A stretch of DNA of 64,000 bases, from positions 1-64,000 of the forward strand of contig NZ_SPHO01000014.1 in NCBI RefSeq assembly GCF_005845215.1, written 5' to 3'. The notes beneath the pieces were generated by a model. That model saw nothing but the letters and a program-made list of their open reading frames with translations. It had not been told where the DNA came from and did not search any database. Shown here piece after piece: positions 7,769 through 15,749 of this stretch. The stretch is from Clostridium sp. 1001271st1 H5 (GTDB taxonomy: Bacteria > Bacillota > Clostridia > Lachnospirales > Lachnospiraceae). Positions within the stretch are counted from its first letter, which is position 1. Each line of letters opens with the position of its first letter. Made by a program: the position numbers and the translations under genes.

Positions 7769-10700
7769 CTAATCTGCCAGCGCTGTTTTCAGCGTTTCCC
7801 GCAGTATTCCTATGTCAATGGGTTTTGCTATATGGGCGTCCATACCGGCCTCCATGGCTGCATGGATGTCCTCTGCAAAAGCATTGGCGGTCATGGCAAT
7901 GATGGGGATTGTACCTGCGTCCGCCCTGGCGGCTGCGCCGGATTCAGCGGCTGCGTATGTTCCCGCACCGGCACGCACGGCTTCAGCATCCGAACCAGCT
8001 CCCCCACGGATAGCCCGGGCAGCCTGGTAGCCGTCCATTTCCGGCATTTGTATATCCATCAGAATGGCATCATAGGTTCCCGGCTCCGCGGCAAAAAAGG
8101 CCTGTACAGTCAAGGCGCCGTTTTCTTTTACTTCTGATTCCGCCCCATACATCCGAAGGATTTCACATAAAATCTCAGCATTTATCTCATTGTCCTCAGC
8201 CACCAGAAACCGTTTTCCTGCAAAGGGCTGTCCTGACGGTTCCTCAGGCTTCCTGATTTCAGCTGCCTCAGGAGCCGCGGCAATCTTCCCCTCCAGTTCC
8301 ACTATAAAGGTGGAGCCCTTTTCCAGCTCACTCTGAACGGATATGGTTCCTCCCATGAGGTCCACCAGTCCCTTGACAATGCTAAGGCCCAGTCCTGAGC
8401 CTTCCACCCGGGACACCGCCCTGCTGCGCGTAAATGGCTCAAACAGATGTGCCAGGGTTTCCTCCGACATTCCAATCCCTGTATCGCTGACCGTAAAACG
8501 GTAGCGCACCCACTGTTTTCCCTTTACGGAGGGAATCTCTTCAACGGAAAAATGTACTGAACCGCCTTTCGGCGTAAACTTTACCGCATTTCCCAGTATA
8601 TTAATCAAAATCTGGCTGGTGCGCAGCGCGTCCCCGCAGCAGCAGGGGTTCCGCATCCCGCTGATTCGGGCTTCATACTGCAGTCCGGCCGCCTCCGCCT
8701 GGGGCGCAATAATCTCCGTGGCCTGGGCAGCCAGATCCGGCAGACAGATTCGTTCCCGGTTCAGCTGGATTTTGGCCTGTTCAATCCGGCTCATATCCAG
8801 GATGTCATTAATCAGACTCAGCAGATGTCTGGAAGACATGGCTATCTTTTGCAGACAGCTTTGTACCCGGATGGAATCACCAATATTGGCATTTGCCAGC
8901 GTTGTCATTCCCATAATGGCATTCATGGGCGTACGGATATCATGGCTCATTGCGGACAAAAAGTCGCTTTTTGCACGGCTGGCCTCCCGTGACAGCGCCA
9001 ATGCCCGTTCCAGTTCTGTTTTTGCCGCCCGTTCAGCGGCCAGCATATCCGTCACATCGGAACGCACCAGACAAACTGTCTTATGGTTCTGGTCACCCCA
9101 TAATACATTGACCTGCTTGTACCGCAGTCCTTCCCCTGACCAATAGGGCAGGACAAAATCATACCCATCCGGCCTTTCCTCCAGTTCCCTGCGCAGGGTT
9201 TCCAGGCGGAACTGCTGCTTCACCGTTTCACGGTCCGCTGCTTTCTCATAATAGCCAGCCAGATTGTCCAATACCTCATTATAGTTACCTGCTGTATGAG
9301 GCGGCAGGTTTTCCAGGACCATCTGCCTGGTATACATGACAAGACCGCCTGTGGAGACATCAATAAAACCGGCCAGCTCACAGGTATAGGCAATGACCCG
9401 AAGCAGCCGCTGCTGTTCCCGGATGGATTCCGTAATATCTGTTCTGGACAGGCAGACCCGTCCCAACCGCAAATCAACCGGAGAAACCGTCATGTTTTTC
9501 GTCCTGATTTCCCCGTCATCATCAATAAGGGAAAAGGCAAATGTATAGGCCCCGCCCTGTTCCAGACGCTGGGACATGCATCCCAGGCTCAGGCCGTTCC
9601 AGTATTGCTCCCGGTCCCTGGGAACCACCCTGTTCTTCATCATATAGTCCATCCACCGGGAGTGAGGCCCCTGCCGCGGGGGGACAAAGCGGGCATTGGC
9701 GTCCAGGGACAGAATTTTATATGTATCCCGCTTCAAATCCAAATCCGCCGCAAAATCATAGCCGGTAACCGAAAGCTGATGGAGAATCCGGTCTGCTACT
9801 GTCTGCTCCGTAATATCCGTTACGGTTAATATTCCTGTAACATCGCCGCTGTCCGGCGTGGAAACCATGTGCATCTCAAACAGCACATACCGGCCGATGT
9901 CCTCGCCGGGCAGCTGTATATAGAATTCATGCTTTTGTTCTGTTTCTCCCCGTTTAAAAGCGGCAAGAGCCGGCTCACGCATGTAGATATCCTTAAAAGC
10001 CTGCCGCTGGTCCCCGTCCTCAATCAGGGTTGAAAGACCGGTAAAAAACTCTTCACGGACAGACCCGAAGGTTTTCCGGAGTTCCATACCCGTGCGGTCA
10101 ATGATTTCTATTATATTATCCTGGGTGATGTTGCAGTGGCCAAGCACCAGGGCGTTGGGGTCAGGCCGCTGGTAATGTTGCAGTATCAGGTCATTGTACT
10201 GCTGACGGACATGAGCCCGTTCCTCGCGCTCCTTTGTCATATCGCTGTACACAGAATAAATTTTCCGGACGCCATCCTCGTACCGGATAAGAGACAGGGT
10301 ATTCTTGACCCATACATATTCCCCGGAACCGTTCAGAAGCCTGTACTCAATCTCCCAGCGGTTCTTACCGCTTGCAAGGTATTCCGCCAGCTGCGACAGC
10401 GCGTGTTCCCGGTCATCCGGATGAACGCCCGTCAATGCGTCTTTCTGATAGAGCTTCCAGGCTTCTTCCAGAGTCATTCCGGTGGTTGCTGCCAGTCCCT
10501 CTGAAATATACTCAGGGACCAGGCTGCCATCCTTTTCATAGCGCACCACAGCCACCCCGCCGGGCAGATTTTTTAACATGTTCTGAAAATACTGTTCCAG
10601 GCGGTCCCGTTCCCTGCGGGTCCTGACCTCATCTGTGGCATCCCGGATATATTTCACATAGGCCGGTATGCCATTCCAGTCGATTTCACGAAAATGGGTG

Positions 10701-11995
10701 GTGAAAACACGGCCAGAGTCGTCTGCCATCATTTCATGTTCTTTCCCATCCGGCTTATGGCTTTTCAGGGTGCAGAAACCGCAGGGTTCACTTTTTCCAT
10801 GCAGGACGGAATAACATGCCTGTCCCAGACAGGAACGGCCTTTGGAAAACAAATCCCCGGACTCGTTTAGGTAGAGCAGCTCATAATTTTCTTTTCCAAT
10901 CACATAGATGCCGTCCGCCGTATCATTGGCCATGTTCTGGAACAGACGCGCTTCCTCGGACATCCCCGTGAACACGGCATAAAATCTTGCTGTTTCAGTC
11001 AACGGGCCCATGCGGCGGCCTCTGACATGTATCCAGATTAGGGTTCCGTTCTTATGATACATCCGATAGGAAATATCCAGAACTTCCCCGCTGCGCAGAG
11101 CGGTTTTCACAGCCTCCCTGACCCGCTCCCGGTCCAGCTCATAGACAGTGTTGAGCGTGTTGTCCGCCACCAGGGCATTAAGCTCTTCCTTGCTGTGACC
11201 TGACAGGGCCGGAACCCCGTCTGAATAAAAGACCGGAACCAGCTGCTGGCCTTCCAGCCGGTAGCTGGCAATGCCTCCGGGAATGGAATTCAAAAGCTGT
11301 TCCATTTCAAACTGGGCGTCCTTTATGTCAGAAATATTGTGGAACACACAGTGAAGAAGCGGACAGCCATTCTCCTCCCCCATCCACTTGGCCTGGGCGC
11401 GGACCCATACAACATGGCCGTCACGGTGCTTTTTGCGGAATTCCAGCATGGCCGTTCCACGGCTTTCTATCACCTCGTTTGCTTTGGCTTTCACTATCCC
11501 GATATCTTCCTCATAAATTAAATTGGCTGCGTCCTGTCCTGCCAGTCTGCGGTACTCTTTTGCCGAATAACCGGACAGGGCCGAAACCCCGTCTGAGAAA
11601 TATACAGTCTCAAAAACATCCGTGACACGATAAATGGCAATGCCTCCGGGAATGGAGTTAATAATGTTCTGGGTTTTCTCGCTGGCGGAAACCATATCCG
11701 TAATATCTGAGATATACTGGATATGTGCCGGTTCACCGCCCCAGTCAATCCGCTGGACGTTGAACCGGTAGATGCGATGGTTCACCGGATGCCGGTACTC
11801 CCCTGCCATGGATTCTGGGCCTGCGGGGAAAAAGCCGTTTTCGCCTTCCTCCAAGTCCTTTAAAAATACATCCTTTGCCAGGCGGTTCGCATATAAAAGC
11901 CGGTTGTCTCCGGCTGAACTGACTAAAACTGCCATGGGCGCAAGGTCCAGCGCCTCTTTCATCTGCGCCCCGGACGCGGAAATTGCCTGATTCAT
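7769..11995 (-). CDS. Soluble multi-PAS hybrid sensor histidine kinase
   Basis: 1408 residues with no clear membrane segment. About eight PAS-like modules occupy residues 10-1000; modules 2, 3 and 5 share an SIPGG or NLPGG opening and a SDGVxALSG-type core, so they look like recent duplications. HisKA (HDIRTP) is near 1030, HATPase_c (DTGIGM, GSGLGL) near 1130-1240, and a receiver near 1262-1405 has its Asp in LMDIQMPEMDG. The receiver is interrupted by an Ala/Gly-rich insert of about 30 residues just before its IPIIAMTANAF strand. AAAGGAGG precedes the ATG. The output partner is unknown. A receiver remnant follows directly downstream. Confidence 0.9.
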   Translation of the reverse strand: MNQAISASGAQMKEALDLAPMAVLVSSAGDNRLLYANRLAKDVFLKDLEEGENGFFPAGPESMAGEYRHPVNHRIYRFNVQRIDWGGEPAHIQYISDITDMVSASEKTQNIINSIPGGIAIYRVTDVFETVYFSDGVSALSGYSAKEYRRLAGQDAANLIYEEDIGIVKAKANEVIESRGTAMLEFRKKHRDGHVVWVRAQAKWMGEENGCPLLHCVFHNISDIKDAQFEMEQLLNSIPGGIASYRLEGQQLVPVFYSDGVPALSGHSKEELNALVADNTLNTVYELDRERVREAVKTALRSGEVLDISYRMYHKNGTLIWIHVRGRRMGPLTETARFYAVFTGMSEEARLFQNMANDTADGIYVIGKENYELLYLNESGDLFSKGRSCLGQACYSVLHGKSEPCGFCTLKSHKPDGKEHEMMADDSGRVFTTHFREIDWNGIPAYVKYIRDATDEVRTRRERDRLEQYFQNMLKNLPGGVAVVRYEKDGSLVPEYISEGLAATTGMTLEEAWKLYQKDALTGVHPDDREHALSQLAEYLASGKNRWEIEYRLLNGSGEYVWVKNTLSLIRYEDGVRKIYSVYSDMTKEREERAHVRQQYNDLILQHYQRPDPNALVLGHCNITQDNIIEIIDRTGMELRKTFGSVREEFFTGLSTLIEDGDQRQAFKDIYMREPALAAFKRGETEQKHEFYIQLPGEDIGRYVLFEMHMVSTPDSGDVTGILTVTDITEQTVADRILHQLSVTGYDFAADLDLKRDTYKILSLDANARFVPPRQGPHSRWMDYMMKNRVVPRDREQYWNGLSLGCMSQRLEQGGAYTFAFSLIDDDGEIRTKNMTVSPVDLRLGRVCLSRTDITESIREQQRLLRVIAYTCELAGFIDVSTGGLVMYTRQMVLENLPPHTAGNYNEVLDNLAGYYEKAADRETVKQQFRLETLRRELEERPDGYDFVLPYWSGEGLRYKQVNVLWGDQNHKTVCLVRSDVTDMLAAERAAKTELERALALSREASRAKSDFLSAMSHDIRTPMNAIMGMTTLANANIGDSIRVQSCLQKIAMSSRHLLSLINDILDMSRIEQAKIQLNRERICLPDLAAQATEIIAPQAEAAGLQYEARISGMRNPCCCGDALRTSQILINILGNAVKFTPKGGSVHFSVEEIPSVKGKQWVRYRFTVSDTGIGMSEETLAHLFEPFTRSRAVSRVEGSGLGLSIVKGLVDLMGGTISVQSELEKGSTFIVELEGKIAAAPEAAEIRKPEEPSGQPFAGKRFLVAEDNEINAEILCEILRMYGAESEVKENGALTVQAFFAAEPGTYDAILMDIQMPEMDGYQAARAIRGGAGSDAEAVRAGAGTYAAAESGAAARADAGTIPIIAMTANAFAEDIHAAMEAGMDAHIAKPIDIGILRETLKTALAD

Positions 11996-12095
11996 GCTGC
12001 ACGCCTCCTTTCATTTCCGTTTTCGGCCGTCTGCGGCCTTTGCCTCATTCTGTTATGTTCACGGTGTTATTGACAAGGATACATGAGGACGAATT

Positions 12096-12189
12096 CTCTG
12101 TCTATATTTGTTTATTATAACATCTGCGGCAATAACAGACAATGATTCCATTAAAAAGCAGTCTGAAAATCAACTCTGTCTATATTTGT
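12096..12189. repeat. Pair of identical 16-bp direct repeats
   Basis: CTCTGTCTATATTTGT occurs exactly at 12096-12111 and 12174-12189. The 78-nt period is close to a whole number of helical turns. The copies sit 100-180 bp upstream of the multi-PAS kinase start codon. Confidence 0.6.
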
Positions 12190-12234
12190 ATTCATTGTCC
12201 GGAGACTATAGGAAACAGGGCAGAATATGCAGAA

Positions 12235-12272
12235 AATCCTGAGGAACCAAATTATTCAGGTTCCTCAGGATT
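12235..12272 (-). terminator. Rho-independent terminator of the flavodoxin gene
   Basis: Perfect 14-bp stem (AATCCTGAGGAACC with its complement), 10-nt loop, then TTTTCT on the minus strand. Confidence 0.85.
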
Positions 12273-12306
12273 ATATATTATTCTGGCTTGAATTTCTATT
12301 CCGGGA

Positions 12307-13035
12307 TTACATAGGCCCCATTTCATCAGAGGAATTGCGGGCCATATCCAGTCCAAGGCCCTCTACCCATGCCATAATTTCCTCCTGGGAGCTCCCGCCC
12401 TGGAATCTCTGCCCTGGCAGCCACTGGGCCTTATCTGTCAATTCCTCCAGGTTTGATGCGCTGGACCCTATGCCGCTGCTGCCGGAGGTGCAGAAAGGAA
12501 CGATTGTCTTTTCAGAAAAATCATAGCTCTCCATAAAGGTGCTTACAATTTTAGGAGCCTCACCCCACCAGATTGGATAACCAATGAACACAATATCGTA
12601 CTGCTCCATGTTATCCACTGCGCCGGATATAGCCGGACGCGAGGACGGGTCGTTCATCTCAATCGTGCTGCGGCTGTTATCGCTGCCGTAGTCTAAATCC
12701 GCATCTGAATAAGGTTCTTCCGGAACTATTTCATATAAATCAGCACCCAGTCCGCTGGCTATATGTTCTGCCACGCCTTTTGTGGTATTTGTGGCGGAAA
12801 AATAAGCAACCAGGATATTACTGTCATTTCCGGTATCATCATTCCCGCTTGCCTCTGTGACGTCTGGGTTGTCCGCGGCGCTGTCCGGTGTATCTGTCCC
12901 AGCCTCCCCACCGGCCTTAGCTGATATATTTCCCGCAGTGTCGGCAGCTGTACGTTCCGGTCTGCTGCTCCCGGTGCAGGCTGCCAGAGATAAGGCCATT
13001 GAGAGCGTAAGCAAAAGGGCCGTGATTTTTTTCAT
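12307..13035 (-). CDS. Flavodoxin-like lipoprotein
   Basis: 243 residues from the ATG preceded by GGAGGACAAGAG. A longer frame upstream has no ribosome site. The signal peptide ends in LAAC, so it is likely an exported lipoprotein. After a low-complexity Ala/Asp/Glu spacer comes a flavodoxin fold: LVAYFSATNTTKGVAEHI is the FMN phosphate loop and IVFIGYPIWWGEAP a flavin-contacting loop, with a later TSGSSG segment. It is similar to the flavodoxin_4 group found as surface lipoproteins in Clostridia. The expected role is one- or two-electron transfer at the outer membrane face. It is a single gene with its own terminator. Confidence 0.85.
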   Translation of the reverse strand: MKKITALLLTLSMALSLAACTGSSRPERTAADTAGNISAKAGGEAGTDTPDSAADNPDVTEASGNDDTGNDSNILVAYFSATNTTKGVAEHIASGLGADLYEIVPEEPYSDADLDYGSDNSRSTIEMNDPSSRPAISGAVDNMEQYDIVFIGYPIWWGEAPKIVSTFMESYDFSEKTIVPFCTSGSSGIGSSASNLEELTDKAQWLPGQRFQGGSSQEEIMAWVEGLGLDMARNSSDEMGPM

Positions 13036-13278
13036 ATTCTCTTGTCCTCCGTTTCTATCTGTGTTTAAATTAATATGGGCATAAAGAAATATAAACCATC
13101 TCCTTACACCCATATTATAATTTACAGCGTTGCTAATGTCTAATGCTTAGATTCACTGCCTGCATCATGCTTTTAGGGCATGGCGCCTGCCGGACCTTCC
13201 CACCTTCCCACCTTCCCAGGAACCGCCTTTCATCAACCCATGCCGCAAAGTATCCTCCATCCCTCTGCTCATCAGGGA

Positions 13279-14094
13279 CTATGATTCCGCTGAATTGGTC
13301 CGAAGCCAATCCGCCCATACGGAATAGTATTTCCCCAGAATATGGGCGCCGTCAGTGGAGTAAGCAGCGGACAAATTTCCATTCCCGTCGTCAAAAATGG
13401 GGTTGACATCCAAATAGAGACAGCCGGTGTCCTCTGCTATTTTCCGGATGGCATTGTTCAGTTCATCGATTCTCTGGTTGTTATAAATACTGCTCCTGGC
13501 AGCTTTTTCCCCGGTGACATGTAAATTGGCCTCCAATATCAGGATTGCCCCAGGCTGTTTTCCACGAATCCAGTCCACCATATCCCGGTATTGGGTGACA
13601 ATGCTTTGAATGTCATATCCCAGCTCATTGATGCCCAGCATGAGATAAATGGTTTTGAAATCTCCTGACGATAAAACCTGGTCCAGATTCTGCCTGTCTC
13701 CATTTTTAAGTGAAACCCGGGTATTCAGAAGGTTAAATACCGACATGCCGGAATTGGCAAACACCTCTGCCCGGCCTAAATTCCCATACTCATAAAGCCC
13801 CACTGTCCGCGAATCACCGATAAACAGGGCCTCTGAAAAATCGGTTTCTATACTGATTCCATCGGTTTCCAGGGCGGTTGTTTCCCGGTCTGCTGTTTCC
13901 GTGACTGATATTTCCCGGGCTGCTGTTTCCGTGACTGCGGTTTCCCGGACTGCCATCCGCAGGTCCGGCCCTGAATCTGTCCTGTCTGCTGCCTGGCTCA
14001 CGGAAATGCTGCCATGTCTGTCCGGTGACAGATTTGCGGTTGCCATGACGACGATGCTGCATGTCAAAAAAATGCTGTACCAATATCTTCTCAT
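13279..14094 (-). CDS. SGNH/GDSL-type esterase, probable exported acetyltransferase partner
   Basis: 271 residues with an N-terminal hydrophobic segment (signal or anchor). The SGNH hydrolase domain has FIGDSRTVGL (nucleophile Ser), an LGINEL block and a terminal DGAHILGKYY (Asp/His pair). Residues 55-85 are a Thr/Glu-rich linker encoded by a 30-nt tandem repeat. The gene lies 14 nt after an MBOAT acyltransferase gene, the arrangement known for surface polysaccharide or teichoic acid acylation (AlgI/AlgJ- or PatA/PatB-like), where the MBOAT protein exports the acyl group and the SGNH protein transfers or removes it. The acceptor polymer is unknown. Confidence 0.85.
   Translation of the reverse strand: MRRYWYSIFLTCSIVVMATANLSPDRHGSISVSQAADRTDSGPDLRMAVRETAVTETAAREISVTETADRETTALETDGISIETDFSEALFIGDSRTVGLYEYGNLGRAEVFANSGMSVFNLLNTRVSLKNGDRQNLDQVLSSGDFKTIYLMLGINELGYDIQSIVTQYRDMVDWIRGKQPGAILILEANLHVTGEKAARSSIYNNQRIDELNNAIRKIAEDTGCLYLDVNPIFDDGNGNLSAAYSTDGAHILGKYYSVWADWLRTNSAES
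13881..13958. repeat. 30-nt tandem repeat inside the SGNH gene
   Basis: Units at 13881-13910, 13911-13940 and a partial third from 13941 start with TTTCCCGG and share GCTGTTTCCGTGACTG. They encode the Thr/Glu/Ala/Arg-rich linker after the membrane anchor. Confidence 0.7.
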
Positions 14095-14108
14095 CTCTAC
14101 ACCTCTGC

Positions 14109-15542
14109 CTAAAATCTGAAATACAGAAATGGGTCATCCATCCCCATATGCATACAGTACACGCACAGCCAAAAGACAGCCAGAAGCCCAGCCGCCGTAA
14201 CCATGGAATATCTGAACCGGGCATAAAACCTCATGGGGATGCCGGTCATAAACAGCAGTCCGGCTGCCAGGGAGAATGCATAGAGTCTTCCGTACTTCAT
14301 ATAATCGCCGCTGAAATAGAAACATTGTTCCTGATGAAACGGGAACAGATTTTGCAAAAAAGGAAACAGTCTCTGGACATACAGTGCAGTCTGCTTCATA
14401 TCCGTGACTGCAAACACAAGCCAGGTCAGCGGAATCATGCACAGCATGTAGAGATGGCCAATCACCTTCCACCGTTCCAATATCCTGAGAAGGCCCAGCC
14501 GCTCCACAGATATAATTAAGAACAATAAAAGGCCCCAGACAATAAAATTCCAGCTTGCCCCGTGCCAGAATCCGGTCAGAATCCAGACCGCAAACAGATT
14601 CCGGAAGGTGAGAAAGGTTCCGCACCGGTTGCCGCCCAACGGAATGTAAACATATTCACGGAACCAGCTGCCCAGAGTCATATGCCATCTCCGCCAGAAT
14701 TCCGTCATGGACAGGGACATATAGGGTTGATGAAAGTTATCCGGAAGCTGAAAGCCCATCAGAGAGCCCAGCCCCTTAGCCATGAGGGAATACCCGCAGA
14801 AGTCAAAATAAATCTGAAGACTGAAAGCCGCCAGACCAAGCCAGGCCATGGGTGTGGAAATACTGTCATAGCCGATTGCCTGAACCTCGTTCCACAGTCC
14901 GCCAATCCGGTTGGCCAAAAGTACCTTGAATCCCAGTCCGATTGTGAAATCCCGCAGACCGTCCTCAATGGACTGAAACGTAATCCGCCGGAATCCAATC
15001 TGACGCCGGACAGAGGAATAGGTGACGATAGGACCTGCAATCAGCTGCGGAAACATGCTGATATACATGCCGAACCCCACCAGGGAGCGTTCGTAAGGAA
15101 CTGTTTTCCGGTACACGTCCGCCAGATAAGAAATGGCCTGGAATGTATAAAAACTAATTCCCACAGGCAGTACCGGCGCAATGACCGGCAGCTCCGCGGG
15201 AATCCGGGCCAAACTCAACATCAGGTTCAGGTTCTGAACCAGAAAACCGCAGTATTTAAAAAGAATCAGCCAAAAAAGATTATATATGACTCCGTAAATC
15301 AGCCACCGTCTCCGGAATCTGCCGATTCTGCGTCTCCCAATCAATATCCCAATCCGGTAGTTCACCAAAATGGACAGAATCAGGAGGACAAAATAAAATG
15401 GGGTGTCTCTGACCCCATAAAAGTAAAAACCCAGACTGCCCATAAGCAGCCACAGATTCTTCCCTTTGCCCGGAATGATATAGTAAATAAACAGAAACGC
15501 CGGAAGAAACCGGAAGATAAATTCCAAACTGCTGAAAACCAT
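14109..15542 (-). CDS. MBOAT family O-acyltransferase (AlgI/DltB-like)
   Basis: 477 residues from the ATG preceded by GAGAGGGTGGG; a longer frame adds ten residues without a better start. It is multi-pass, with about ten hydrophobic segments and the MBOAT core: FYTFQAISYLADVYR, MFPQLIAGPI, FWRRWHMTLGSWFREYVYIPLGGNR, and a GFWHGASWNFIVWG segment with the catalytic His. It moves acyl groups, usually acetyl, across the membrane. The downstream SGNH gene is 14 nt away, so the two form a surface-acylation operon. The polymer being modified cannot be inferred here. Confidence 0.92.
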   Translation of the reverse strand: MVFSSLEFIFRFLPAFLFIYYIIPGKGKNLWLLMGSLGFYFYGVRDTPFYFVLLILSILVNYRIGILIGRRRIGRFRRRWLIYGVIYNLFWLILFKYCGFLVQNLNLMLSLARIPAELPVIAPVLPVGISFYTFQAISYLADVYRKTVPYERSLVGFGMYISMFPQLIAGPIVTYSSVRRQIGFRRITFQSIEDGLRDFTIGLGFKVLLANRIGGLWNEVQAIGYDSISTPMAWLGLAAFSLQIYFDFCGYSLMAKGLGSLMGFQLPDNFHQPYMSLSMTEFWRRWHMTLGSWFREYVYIPLGGNRCGTFLTFRNLFAVWILTGFWHGASWNFIVWGLLLFLIISVERLGLLRILERWKVIGHLYMLCMIPLTWLVFAVTDMKQTALYVQRLFPFLQNLFPFHQEQCFYFSGDYMKYGRLYAFSLAAGLLFMTGIPMRFYARFRYSMVTAAGLLAVFWLCVYCMHMGMDDPFLYFRF

Positions 15543-15653
15543 TTTCCCACCCTCTCTTTTGTACACACTCATATCTTTAGACTCATTTAAGCGGTCAAAA
15601 GTTGCAGGACAATTGTTTTTATATGGCAGGGCAGTCCTGAAGGCATGGATTTA

Positions 15654-15694
15654 AAATGGAGTGCCTGCAAATTCCCACTGCAGACACTCCATTT
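15654..15694 (-). terminator. Terminator of the BvgS-like kinase gene
   Basis: A 15-16 bp imperfect stem (AAATGGAGTG with CACTCCATTT, plus CTGCA/TGCAG), followed on the minus strand by a T-rich TTTTAAAT tail. Confidence 0.8.
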
Positions 15695-15749
15695 ATTATC
15701 ATATGAATCAGTTTATTCCGCTCAGGCGGCTTTGCGGATTGTGCCGCTC

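Larger units (their letters stand above)
11996..12306. other. Intergenic region between multi-PAS kinase and flavodoxin gene, with direct repeats
   Basis: This stretch of about 310 bp holds the ribosome site of the kinase, a 16-bp direct repeat (CTCTGTCTATATTTGT at 12096-12111 and 12174-12189, 78 nt apart) and the flavodoxin terminator at 12235-12272. No small open frame with a ribosome site was seen. The repeats lie upstream of the kinase gene and could be regulator sites. Confidence 0.5.

Noticed and set aside
11745..12014. Short frames overlapping the multi-PAS kinase start
   Set aside because: These are shadow frames; the kinase start has the only good ribosome site.
13192..13220. Three copies of CCTTCCCA between the flavodoxin and SGNH genes
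   Set aside because: A short simple repeat with no link to a promoter, hairpin or gene; likely slippage.
14562..15590. Plus-strand open frame (342 codons) opposite the MBOAT gene
   Set aside because: The composition is Gln/Asn/Lys/Pro-rich without domains, and the minus strand encodes a full MBOAT protein.
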